A stretch of 64,000 nt of DNA from Sphingomonas sp. (GTDB lineage: Bacteria; Pseudomonadota; Alphaproteobacteria; Sphingomonadales; Sphingomonadaceae): positions 31,485 to 95,484 of the forward strand of contig NZ_JACCSU010000018.1 of NCBI RefSeq assembly GCF_013812825.1. Reading direction: 5' to 3'. This document shows, piece after piece, positions 55,131-64,000 of the stretch; positions within the stretch are counted from its first letter, which is position 1, and each line of letters starts with the position of its first letter. The notes below the pieces were generated by a model. The model did not search any database and had not been told where the DNA came from. It saw only the letters and a program-made list of their open reading frames with translations. A program made the translations under genes and the position numbers.

Positions 55131-55325
55131 TCAGGCCGAAACCATCCGCAGCTTCGGGCGCTTGGCGCGCTCCTGGTCGATCAGCTCCTGCGCGTAAACC
55201 AGGCAACAGCCGCAATGCGGTTCGCAACCGAGGTAGGCGTAGGCCTTGTCGGGGCAGGTCGCGCCCGAGCGCGCGGCCTCGCGCACTTCGGTCTCGGTGA
55301 TGGCGTTGCACACGCAAACGATCAT
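55131..55325 (-). CDS. bfd: Bacterioferritin-associated ferredoxin
   Basis: 64 residues. MIVCVCNAITETEVREAA and GCEPHCGCCLVYAQELI provide four Cys (CxC...CxxC) for a [2Fe-2S] cluster. Delivers electrons to Bfr to release stored iron. A candidate Fur-type operator (55345-55359) lies 20 bp upstream. Pairs functionally with bfr downstream. Confidence 0.95.
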   Translation of the reverse strand: MIVCVCNAITETEVREAARSGATCPDKAYAYLGCEPHCGCCLVYAQELIDQERAKRPKLRMVSA

Positions 55326-55344
55326 GGGCGCCCTATACTGCTAA

Positions 55345-55359
55345 TGCGACCTATTCGCA
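55345..55359. promoter_or_regulatory. Candidate iron-responsive (Fur/Irr-type) operator of bfd
   Basis: TGCGA-CCTAT-TCGCA, a perfect inverted repeat within ATTGCGAATAGGTCGCATTA on the bfd strand. Its position before an iron-storage gene pair and the TTGCGAAT-like half-sites suggest an iron regulator site. Identification by eye, unconfirmed. Confidence 0.45.
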
Positions 55360-55372
55360 ATAGGAAGCAGCA

Positions 55373-55780
55373 TCAGCGCTCGGACTTGCGGATCACCAGC
55401 TTGAGGCCCGACCAGGTCGAGTCGACCGCGCAGACCTTGACGTCGACCAGCCCGAGCGGGAGCGCGACGTCGCGGATTACGTCCTCGCTGATGTCGGTCG
55501 CGACCTTGGCGGCTTTCCTCGGCCAGCTGACCCAGACGAAGCCGTCACGGGCGAGCAGCGGCAGCAGCAGGCGCAGCTCGCACTCGAGCACCGCGCGCCT
55601 GGTGACGAAGATGTGCGCCGCCTCGATCGGCGACTCGGGCGCATCGAGCCGGACGAGCGCCGGTGCGTCGCGCTCGATCTCGGCGCGGACGCCATCCGGC
55701 ATCCCGCACCACCAGGTGCGAAGCCCCGGCTCGAGGCTCAGCTTCCGAGCGAGCGGGGTTCCGGAGTAACCGGCGGTCAA
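55373..55780 (-). CDS. DUF3052 family protein
   Basis: 135 residues from TTG at 55780. LTAGYSGTPLARKLSLEPG is the typical DUF3052 N-terminus, followed by AAHIFVTRRAVLECELRLLLPLL and GFVWVSWPRKAAKVATDISEDVIRDVAL. The start codon overlaps the DUF559 stop (TTGA) and its ribosome site GGGGAGGAG is supplied by the dispersed repeat (55785-55840), so translation of the gene may depend on that repeat. Function unknown. Confidence 0.85.
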   Translation of the reverse strand: MTAGYSGTPLARKLSLEPGLRTWWCGMPDGVRAEIERDAPALVRLDAPESPIEAAHIFVTRRAVLECELRLLLPLLARDGFVWVSWPRKAAKVATDISEDVIRDVALPLGLVDVKVCAVDSTWSGLKLVIRKSER

Positions 55781-56196
55781 GTTGTCTCCTCCCCGGCACG
55801 GGGAGGGGGACCATCCGGCGCAGCCGGATGGTGGTGGGGATTGCTCCGTTCGATGCAAGCGGCGATGATCCATTCGATGGCTTGGTCGGCCGAGCGCGCG
55901 ATATCCGCCGCGGGGATGCGCAGCGTCGCAACTTCGCGAGCCTCTAGCCACCGATCGCGGGCTTCGCCGCGCGCCGGCCCATCGCCCATATCGTGGGAAA
56001 TGCCGTCGACCTCGATCGCGAGTCGGGCCTCGGAGCAAAAGAAATCGAGCACATATTGCCCGGCCGGATGCTGGCGGCGGAACTTGAAGCCACTGGGCTT
56101 ACGCCGAAGGCGGTGCCACAGGATCACCTCGGGCGCGGTCATCGTGCGGCGCAGCTTGCGCGCCTTTTTCACCGTCATCTTTGGGCCGCAGAGCAT
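55777..56196 (-). CDS. DUF559 domain protein (Vsr/endonuclease-like)
   Basis: 139 residues; start ATG at 56196 or 56178. KARKLRRTMTAPEVILWHRLR and GFKFRRQHPAGQYVLDFFCSEARLAIEVDG are the DUF559 signature; the Asp of DFF, Glu of IEVDG and Asp/Gly nearby make a PD-(D/E)XK/Vsr-like active site. The last 22 residues (SNPHHHPAAPDGPPP...) are encoded by repeat DNA. Flanked by inverted copies of the same repeat at 55785-55840 and 56213-56260, so it looks like a mobile or captured cassette inserted next to purL. DUF559 proteins are frequently carried by such elements. Confidence 0.8.
   Translation of the reverse strand: MLCGPKMTVKKARKLRRTMTAPEVILWHRLRRKPSGFKFRRQHPAGQYVLDFFCSEARLAIEVDGISHDMGDGPARGEARDRWLEAREVATLRIPAADIARSADQAIEWIIAACIERSNPHHHPAAPDGPPPRAGEETT
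55785..55840. repeat. Dispersed palindromic repeat, copy beside DUF3052
   Basis: TCTCCTCCCCGGCACGGGGAGGGGGACCATCCGGCGCAGCCGGATGGTGGTGGGGA. On the minus strand this reads the CCCCaccACCA...GGTCCCCCTCCCC...GGGGAGGAGA plan. It forms the C-terminal codons of DUF559 and the ribosome site of DUF3052. Confidence 0.7.
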
Positions 56197-56212
56197 GGAG
56201 CCATCCCCTCCA

Positions 56213-56260
56213 CCATGCTTCGCACGGTCCCCCTCCCCGAGACAAGCTCGGGGAGGAGAG
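56213..56260. repeat. Dispersed palindromic repeat, copy beside purL
   Basis: TCCCCTCCACCATGCTTCGCACGGTCCCCCTCCCCGAGACAAGCTCGGGGAGGAGAG, ending one base before the purL stop codon. Inverted with respect to the copy at 55785-55840, flanking DUF559. Confidence 0.7.
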
Positions 56261-58498
<2,238 letters not shown>

Positions 58499-58615
58499 GC
58501 GCGGCGCCTTAGCGGTGTCGGCGAACGGCGGCTAGCGGTCGACCAACCGGTTTGGAGCGACTCGCCCAACAGCAGTAAGGAGGCGCGTTCCGGGGGAAAT
58601 CGAGGAGAGCAGCAG

Positions 58616-59092
58616 ATGGCGAATCCTATTCCCGAGGGCTATCACAGCGTCACGCCCTACATCATCGTCGACGATGCCAAGGCGGCGATCGACTTCTACG
58701 CGCGCGCGTTCGGAGCGAGCGAGAAGTTCCGGTTGCCGATGGGCGACAAGATCGGCCATGCCGAGCTCCAGATCGGCGACAGCGTCGTCATGCTCGCCGA
58801 TGAATTTCCCGAGCGCGACATTCGCGGTCCCAAGGCGCGCGGCGGGGCGACATCGAGCCTGATGATCTATGTCGATGACGTCGATTCGGTCTTCCAGCGG
58901 GCGATCGATGCCGGCGGCCGGGCCGACGGCGAGGGAGTCAAGGATCAGTTCTACGGCGATCGCTCGGGCACTCTGGTCGATCCGTTCGGACATAAGTGGA
59001 CCATCGCGACCCACGTCGAGGACGTGCCCGACGACGAGCTGCAGCGGCGCATGCAGGAGTTCTCGACGCACAAGCAGAGCGAGCCGGCCTAG
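58616..59092 (+). CDS. VOC family protein (glyoxalase/dioxygenase superfamily)
   Basis: 158 residues from ATG at 58616 with GAGGAGAG upstream. VTPYIIVDDAKAAIDFYARAFGASEKFRLPMGDKIGHAELQIGDSVVMLADEFPE matches the PhnB/YdhF-like VOC families; DQFYGDRSGTLVDPFGHKWTIATH contributes the second metal-binding half. Divergent from purL by 117 bp. Substrate unknown. Confidence 0.88.
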   Translation: MANPIPEGYHSVTPYIIVDDAKAAIDFYARAFGASEKFRLPMGDKIGHAELQIGDSVVMLADEFPERDIRGPKARGGATSSLMIYVDDVDSVFQRAIDAGGRADGEGVKDQFYGDRSGTLVDPFGHKWTIATHVEDVPDDELQRRMQEFSTHKQSEPA

Positions 59093-59145
59093 GCCCAGGC
59101 CCGGCTAGCGATCGCAGCTCAATCGCTGAGCTGCGCTCGGCGTCT

Positions 59146-59514
59146 TCAGACGTGGCAGCTCTGGCTGCCCTTGCCGGGGCGGGTCAGGGTGACGCTGGAG
59201 CCCGCTCCCGTGCCGGTCAGCGAGAAGCCCTCGGCCACCATCGGCTCGCCTTCCGCCGGCGCCACCACGTGTGTCGGCGGGCCGTTCCGCTCGGTGCGGA
59301 CGTTGGCCGACTTATTGTCCGACAGCCAGTCGATGTAGACGATGCTGTTGTCCTTGCAGCGGTAGATCTTGCTGGCCGAGATCGACGGCGGGAGGACGAC
59401 GTCGTTGGTGGTGACATTGTCTTCGAGGCCGGTGTTGACGGTGACGGCTTCCTGGTCGCAGCCGGCTAGCGCGGCGGCCGCGGCCAGGCACAGTATGAGC
59501 GGGGTCCGAGTCAT
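59146..59514 (-). CDS. Small lipoprotein
   Basis: 122 residues from ATG at 59514 (MTRTPLILCLAAAAALAGC; lipobox ALAGC). The mature part has IYRCKDNSIVYIDWLSDNKSANVRTERNG and ends SQSCHV: two Cys, MliC-like pattern (YxCxxG...vtY) of membrane-bound lysozyme inhibitors is possible but not firm. Converges with the VOC gene over a GCAGCTC...GAGCTGC hairpin at 59113-59135. Confidence 0.65.
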   Translation of the reverse strand: MTRTPLILCLAAAAALAGCDQEAVTVNTGLEDNVTTNDVVLPPSISASKIYRCKDNSIVYIDWLSDNKSANVRTERNGPPTHVVAPAEGEPMVAEGFSLTGTGAGSSVTLTRPGKGSQSCHV

Positions 59515-59598
59515 AGTCGCGCATTGCGCATCGCCGTGGGGCCGCGTCAAGATGGCCCGCTTGCATTGTCTCGATGCGGGCCATAGCTATCGGCCGGC

Positions 59599-59835
59599 AT
59601 GGTCGACAATGCCGGCACCAGCGCGCAGCGAATCCGCATTGGCCTGACCGGCCTCGCTTTCGCTTTTTTGCTCGTCCTCCTCGGCTCGGTGATCAGCCGG
59701 TCGGGAAGCAACGAGGGCGCGGCGAACGCGGCCGAGCAGGCGGCCGCCAATGCCGCTCCCAACGAGCCGCTGGCCGAGCTCGGGGTCGCGCCGGGCGGCG
59801 ACAGCCTGGCCAACAACAGCAGCGACAAGCAGTGA
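59599..59835 (+). CDS. Small single-TM membrane protein upstream of the GldG-like gene
   Basis: 78 residues with one TM segment GLTGLAFAFLLVLLGSVI (about 15-32) and an Ala/Asn-rich periplasmic tail. Its stop overlaps the GTG of the next gene (GTGA). Unknown family; coupling suggests it acts with the GldG-like protein. Confidence 0.55.
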   Translation: MVDNAGTSAQRIRIGLTGLAFAFLLVLLGSVISRSGSNEGAANAAEQAAANAAPNEPLAELGVAPGGDSLANNSSDKQ

Positions 59836-60590
59836 CCGACGCGCCCGTTCGGCGGGCGGCAAGGGTTCGCGGCGCGGCCCGCGCGCGCGCCGCGGCGATG
59901 CTTGGCGCCGGACTGATTGCCGCGGCGGGGCTCGCCTATGTGACGGACCGCAAGGAGGCGGCGGACCCGGTCGCTGCATCGGCCAAGCCGGCGCTGATGC
60001 TGCTGACGACCTTGCCGCTGGTCTTCGGCGAGCAGTTCGGCCTCGAAGGCGGCGGTTCGCCGGCGCTGAAGGCGCTCGAGACCCGCTACACCGTGACTCC
60101 GGTCGGGGTCACCGACGCCGAGACGCTTCGGCAGGGCCGGCTTCTGCTGATGGCCCACCCGATCGCCCAGCCGGCCGAAGCCCTGGTCGACCTCGATCGC
60201 TGGGTGCGCGAGGGCGGGCGGCTGCTGCTGCTCGCCGACCCGGCGCTCGAGTGGCCCAGCGAACGGCCGCTGGGCGACCCGCTCCGCCCGCCGCCGGCGT
60301 TCGCCGACACCGGCCTGCTTCGGCATTGGGGGTTGGGGCTCGACGCTCCGGACGAGCGCGGGCCGAAGCTGCGCAAGCTTGGCGGCCAGGAAGTTCTCAC
60401 CAACTCGCCGGGCGCGCTGGCCGGCCGGTGCCCGATCAGCCGCGATGGCCTCGTCGCCCATTGCCGGATCGGCAAGGGCGAGGCGACGATCGTCGCCGAC
60501 GCGGACTTGCTCAACGTTGAGGACCTGGACGGGCCGACCGACAACAACCTGGATGCGGTCCTGGCCGAGCTGGCCGCGCTCGAACGGTGA
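59832..60590 (+). CDS. GldG/DUF4350-like protein
   Basis: 252 residues from GTG at 59832. An N-terminal hydrophobic segment (GAGLIAAAGLAYV) precedes a Rossmann-like domain: ALMLLTTLPLVFG, LLMAHPIAQPAEALVDLDRWVREGGRLLLLADPAL, and GKGEATIVADADLLN. This layout (cutting LDxWVxxGGrlLlLaDP) is characteristic of the auxiliary proteins of ABC-type gliding/uncharacterised transport systems (GldG) and DUF4350. Immediately upstream of mraZ. Role unknown. Confidence 0.6.
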   Translation: MTDAPVRRAARVRGAARARAAAMLGAGLIAAAGLAYVTDRKEAADPVAASAKPALMLLTTLPLVFGEQFGLEGGGSPALKALETRYTVTPVGVTDAETLRQGRLLLMAHPIAQPAEALVDLDRWVREGGRLLLLADPALEWPSERPLGDPLRPPPAFADTGLLRHWGLGLDAPDERGPKLRKLGGQEVLTNSPGALAGRCPISRDGLVAHCRIGKGEATIVADADLLNVEDLDGPTDNNLDAVLAELAALER

Positions 60591-60635
60591 CAGACTCGGC
60601 ACGCCGAGTCGGGTGCGCGGGAGTGGTGCACAGAG

Positions 60636-60644
60636 TTATCCACA
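60636..60644 (+). promoter_or_regulatory. DnaA-box-like site upstream of mraZ
   Basis: TTATCCACA, an exact match to the strong bacterial DnaA 9-mer, in the 300-bp gap (60591-60891) before mraZ. Single copy; no AT-rich unwinding region or box cluster, so not an origin. Could link dcw-cluster expression to DnaA or be chance. The rest of the gap shows no clear promoter. Confidence 0.35.
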
Positions 60645-60891
60645 GAGGAGACGGCGAGAACAGTTCAAGAACATCGCCAAGAACTGCGGTCAAAATGTCG
60701 CGGTTTTCCGCTGTTTGGCACGAATTCCCCCAATTATGGCATGAAAACCCATTGTATCCCCCACATTGTTGAGTTACCAACAACGACTGTAGCGCGGGGC
60801 TGACCCATCACGATGGACCCTGACGCGGGGAGCGCCGCAAATCCGCGCGCCCGCGAACGGGACCGCTTTGCGCTGCGAACGGGGAGAGGAC

Positions 60892-61383
60892 GTGGCGCTA
60901 GAGCATCTGTTCCAGGGCAGTGCGCTGAACGCGGTCGATGCCAAGGGCCGCGTCTCCGTTCCCGCTTTCCTGCGCAGCGTCGTCGAGCGCCGCGGCGACG
61001 CCAAGAGCATCGTCCTCGCCAAGCACGAGAGCTTCCCTTGCCTGAGCGCCTACGACCCCGCCTACGCGGCGCTGAAGCATTCGAAACTCGAGCGGCTGCT
61101 CGAGAAGGAAGAGACCAGCGCCCAGGCCCAGCTCGAATATCAGCAACGCAATTTGATGGCTTTCGCCGCCACCGAGGAAGTGCCCTACGACAGCTCCGGC
61201 CGGATCGTCCTCCCGCCGATGATGCGTCGCAAGGGCTCGATCGAGGAGGTCGCCTTGTTCCTCGGCGCCGGCGAGACCTTCCAGATTTGGAACCCGGCGC
61301 TGCTCCTCAAGGATGATCGAATCCCGGAGGACATGAAGGACATCGCCCGCTACCGGCTCGAGGAAAGGGGGCTCGGCGCATGA
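60892..61383 (+). CDS. mraZ: Division/cell wall cluster transcriptional repressor MraZ
   Basis: 163 residues from GTG at 60892 with GGGGAGAGGA upstream. Two AbrB-like SpoVT domains: [17 protein letters not shown] (about 11-27) and [17 protein letters not shown] (about 100-116), each with the D-x-x-G-R-(V/I)-x-(L/V)-P core. It binds its own promoter and represses the dcw operon. First gene of the dcw cluster; overlaps rsmH by ATGA. Confidence 0.95.
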   Translation: MALEHLFQGSALNAVDAKGRVSVPAFLRSVVERRGDAKSIVLAKHESFPCLSAYDPAYAALKHSKLERLLEKEETSAQAQLEYQQRNLMAFAATEEVPYDSSGRIVLPPMMRRKGSIEEVALFLGAGETFQIWNPALLLKDDRIPEDMKDIARYRLEERGLGA

Positions 61384-62357
61384 CGCGCGCTTCCTCCGGT
61401 CCCCGCCACTTGCCGGTGCTGGTCGATGAAGTCGTCCAGGCCCTCGCCATTGCCCGTGGCGAGACCCTGGTCGACGGCACTTTCGGGGCAGGCGGCTATA
61501 CGCGCGCCATGCTCGCGGCGGGGGCGGGACGAGTGATCGGTTTCGACCGCGATCCGGATGCGATCGCGCAAGGACCGACACTCGTTCCGGACGCCATCAG
61601 CACTGGGCGACTGACCCTGGTCGAGGAGCGATTCTCGCAAATGGACCGGGTGCTCGCCGAGCGGGGAATTGGTCTGGTCGACGGGATCGCGCTCGATATC
61701 GGCGTGTCGTCGATGCAGCTGGATCGGGCGGACCGCGGCTTTTCCTTCCAGGCCGACGGTCCGCTCGACATGCGCATGAGCAAATCGGGGCTGACCGCCG
61801 CCGAATTCCTCAACCAGGCCGACGAAGCCGAGATCGCCCGAATCCTCAAGGACTATGGCGAAGAGCCGCGCGCCCGCGCCGTCGCCCGAGCGATCGCCGC
61901 CGCCCGCCCGATCGAACGGACCACCGAGCTCGCCGCGATCGTCCGCCGCGCCGCCGGCTTCCGCCCGGGCCAGAGAACCGATCCCGCGACCCGCACCTTC
62001 CAGGCGATTCGAATCCATTTGAACGCCGAGCTCGACGAGCTCGAGGACGGACTCGCCGCCGCCGAGCGCTCGCTCAAACCCGGCGGCCGGCTCGCGGTGG
62101 TGACGTTCCACAGCCTCGAGGACCGAATCGTCAAGCGCTTCCTGCGGACACGCAGCGGCGCCACTCCGGCCGGCTCGCGCCACCGGCCAGTGCTCACGGA
62201 TCCCGACCAGCCGACGTTCGAGCGGGTCGCCAGGCCGGTGGTGCCCTCGGAGCGCGAGACCGCCGCCAACCCGCGCGCCCGCTCGGCCCGGCTGCGGAGC
62301 GCGGTTCGCACCTCGGCTCCAGCCTGGGCTCCTGCCTCGAAAGGGAGGGATCAATGA
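61380..62357 (+). CDS. rsmH: 16S rRNA (cytosine(1402)-N(4))-methyltransferase
   Basis: 325 residues. [29 protein letters not shown] (SAM motif I), [38 protein letters not shown] and [23 protein letters not shown] are diagnostic of RsmH (MraW). Methylates C1402 of 16S rRNA. Overlaps both mraZ and ftsL by 4 bp. Confidence 0.97.
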   Translation: MTRASSGPRHLPVLVDEVVQALAIARGETLVDGTFGAGGYTRAMLAAGAGRVIGFDRDPDAIAQGPTLVPDAISTGRLTLVEERFSQMDRVLAERGIGLVDGIALDIGVSSMQLDRADRGFSFQADGPLDMRMSKSGLTAAEFLNQADEAEIARILKDYGEEPRARAVARAIAAARPIERTTELAAIVRRAAGFRPGQRTDPATRTFQAIRIHLNAELDELEDGLAAAERSLKPGGRLAVVTFHSLEDRIVKRFLRTRSGATPAGSRHRPVLTDPDQPTFERVARPVVPSERETAANPRARSARLRSAVRTSAPAWAPASKGRDQ

Positions 62358-63064
62358 GCGCGAGAGGCTTTCGCTCGGTGTTCATGGTCGCCAGCTGCGC
62401 CGGGGCCGCCCTCGGCTGCTATCTGGTGTCGCTGCGGGTCGCTTCCGAGCGCGCCGCGCTGGAGAAGGTCGAGACCAGGATCGTGCTTGCCCAGCGCGAC
62501 ATCAGGCTGCTCCAGACCGAGATCGGCACCCGCGGCCGGCTCGCCCAGCTCGAGCGCTGGAACGTCAAGGTGCTGGCATTGTCGGCGCCATCGGCCGAAC
62601 AGATTTTGGGCGGCGGGTTCGAGCTCGCCAGGCTGATCCGGCCGCCGCACAAGGACGAGCTCGCGGCGCCGGTAGTGCTGGCTTCGGCCCCAGCCGATGC
62701 GCCGCGCCCGCAGGTCGATGGTGCCGCCAGGCATGACGCGGAAGACGTCGGCGTGCCGACCTCGGCACTGCTCCACCAGACCAGCCTGACGCGTGATATT
62801 CCAGTTCGCGAGCGCGCAGTTGTCGTGCTGCCCAAGCCACCCGTCGCTGCGCCTCAGCCTAGGACAGCGACCTCGCCAGCAACGAAGGCTGCGGCCAAAC
62901 CGGCTGCGATCGCATCCGCCAAGTCCGTTAAGCCGCCGGTGAAGGCGAAGTCCGCTGCGGCAGATCCGCTGGCGCCGTTGGCCGGCGCGGCGAAGAAACC
63001 GAAGACGCTCGCGTCCGCGACGCCGCTCAAGGCTTCGGCCAAGGAGTCGGCCCGCACGCCATGA
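62354..63064 (+). CDS. ftsL: Cell division protein FtsL (putative)
   Basis: 236 residues. One N-terminal TM ([19 protein letters not shown], about 9-27), then a short coiled coil ([30 protein letters not shown]). Position between rsmH and ftsI identifies it as FtsL. The Ala/Lys/Pro-rich C-terminal 110 residues are longer than the usual 110-120-residue FtsL, as in other sphingomonads. Bitopic divisome component. Confidence 0.85.
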   Translation: MSARGFRSVFMVASCAGAALGCYLVSLRVASERAALEKVETRIVLAQRDIRLLQTEIGTRGRLAQLERWNVKVLALSAPSAEQILGGGFELARLIRPPHKDELAAPVVLASAPADAPRPQVDGAARHDAEDVGVPTSALLHQTSLTRDIPVRERAVVVLPKPPVAAPQPRTATSPATKAAAKPAAIASAKSVKPPVKAKSAAADPLAPLAGAAKKPKTLASATPLKASAKESARTP

Positions 63065-64000
63065 ACGCGCCGACCGCCGCCCTCGTCGCCCATCGGCCCG
63101 AGCGGCTTCGCCTCGTCGGCCAGCGCCGCCAGATTTTGGCGCTGATGCACCAGCGGCTGATGTTCGGAATGCTGCTGTACGGCGGAGTCATTGCGCTGAT
63201 CGTCGTGCGCATCCTCTATCTCGCGGCGTTCGGCGACCATGCCGGGCGCAAGGTCGGGCTGATCGAGCTGGTTCCCGAGCGCGGGGACATTGTCGATCGC
63301 GACGGGAATCCGCTGGCGCGGACGATCGATGCGTGGATCATCGGCCTGCATCCCGGCAAGGTGATCGGCAGCAAGCTCGACGTGGCGCGGGCGCTGAGCC
63401 GGCTGATGCCCGAGCGGGACGAAGCGAGCTATTTCGCGATGCTGACCTCGGGCAAGCGCTTCTTCTATCTGCGCCGCCGTGCCTCGCCCGGCCTGGTCGA
63501 AGCGATCAACGCGCTTGGCGAGCCGGGGCTGGCGATCGATCGCGAGCCCGACCGGCTGTATCCGCAGACCAGCCTTGCCGCGCACGTCATCGGCTACACC
63601 GACGTCGACGGCCACGGCACCGCCGGGATGGAGCGGGCATTCAACCAACAGTTGAGCGATGCCGCGACCCGCGGCCAGCCGCTGACGCTGTCGATCTCGA
63701 GCCGGCTGCAGCAGGCGCTCGAGCACGAGTTACTCGCCGCGATGACCCATTTCTCTGCCAAGGGCGCGGCCGGGGTGGTGATGGACATTCATACCGGCGA
63801 AGTGCTGGCGATGACCTCGCTGCCGCAACTCAATCCCAACGATGCCGGCAGCGGCTCGGCCGAGGCGCGCTTCAACCGCGCGACGCTCGGCGTTTATGAG
63901 CTCGGTTCGACGTTCAAGCCGTTCACTGTCGCGATGGCGATGGATTCGGGAATCATCCGGTCGATGGGGCAGATGTACAATTGCCCGCGCGAGCTACGCG
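63061..64000 (+). CDS. ftsI: Peptidoglycan D,D-transpeptidase FtsI (PBP3), partial
   Basis: Starts at ATG 63061 with an ATGA overlap to ftsL and runs off the right edge after 313 codons. N-terminal TM (MFGMLLYGGVIALIVVRILYLAAF, about 35-58), the PBP dimerisation domain (LVPERGDIVDRDGNPLA) and the transpeptidase SxxK at ELGSTFKPFTV (about 282-285). Septal peptidoglycan crosslinking. The SxN and KTG motifs lie beyond the window. Confidence 0.97.
   Translation, partial: MNAPTAALVAHRPERLRLVGQRRQILALMHQRLMFGMLLYGGVIALIVVRILYLAAFGDHAGRKVGLIELVPERGDIVDRDGNPLARTIDAWIIGLHPGKVIGSKLDVARALSRLMPERDEASYFAMLTSGKRFFYLRRRASPGLVEAINALGEPGLAIDREPDRLYPQTSLAAHVIGYTDVDGHGTAGMERAFNQQLSDAATRGQPLTLSISSRLQQALEHELLAAMTHFSAKGAAGVVMDIHTGEVLAMTSLPQLNPNDAGSGSAEARFNRATLGVYELGSTFKPFTVAMAMDSGIIRSMGQMYNCPRELR

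Noticed and set aside
60591-60891. sigma54 promoter upstream of mraZ (TGGCACG...)
   Set aside because: The -24 like TGGCACG is present but no TGC at the -12 position.

Overview
The window is high-GC chromosomal DNA from an alphaproteobacterium, most likely of the Sphingomonadales. The grounds are a housekeeping set (rpsM-rpsK-rpoA, rplQ, ribF, guaA, panB, purL, der, bamB, bfr, mraZ-rsmH-ftsL-ftsI), proteins typical of sphingomonads (DUF2254, DUF418, DUF3052, Gly/Tyr-rich secreted proteins), frequent 1-4 bp start/stop overlaps, frequent GTG/TTG starts, and GC-rich palindromic repeats of the sort common in that order. This placement is inference; no rRNA or tRNA gene is visible. I found no CRISPR array, insertion sequence or integrase.

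Layout. 1-1394: leftward GDPD fragment and ribF. 1451-7744: the ribosomal alpha operon (rpsM, rpsK, rpoA), which ends in a strong terminator. rplQ follows only 3.7 kb later. The gap holds a lower-GC divergent pair (ParB/Srx-like protein and DUF3883 PD-(D/E)XK protein), an HTH-like gene and several palindromic repeats. 7748-16360: an L,D-transpeptidase, a leftward operon (SDR, DUF2231, membrane-GH1 fusion, membrane protein), PPK2, a DUF4956-like protein, a secreted kinase-like protein and a metallophosphoesterase. 16458-24262: small secreted proteins, a serpin remnant, SDR/acyl-CoA dehydrogenase/phosphotransferase lipid-catabolism genes, an S9 prolyl oligopeptidase lipoprotein, a GYG-rich protein and a PilZ protein. 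24266-30502: an overlapping leftward operon of 5-oxoprolinase, DUF969, DUF979 and DUF2891, probably for pyroglutamate uptake and hydrolysis. 31137-43992: EF-hand and retropepsin lipoproteins, DUF421, DUF2254, guaA, a TIR-TolB-TPR protein, a large repeat protein, an SGNH hydrolase, a K+ channel and two more L,D-transpeptidases.

44198-55780: panB, a KaiC-like ATPase with an overlapping hybrid histidine kinase, the TPR-bamB-der cluster, an Hpt protein, DUF418, bfr/bfd with a candidate iron-responsive operator, and DUF3052. 55777-64000: DUF559 flanked by inverted repeat copies, purL, a VOC protein, a GldG-like pair, then the start of the division/cell-wall (dcw) cluster, which runs off the right edge inside ftsI.

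The most unusual features are: the alpha operon split by the ParB-like/DUF3883 pair; a dispersed palindromic repeat that has entered coding sequence in frame (HTH-like gene, 5-oxoprolinase, tail of DUF559) and supplies the ribosome binding site of DUF3052; a serpin C-terminal remnant; a membrane-GH1 fusion; and a KaiC/histidine-kinase operon. All family assignments rest on motif reading alone.
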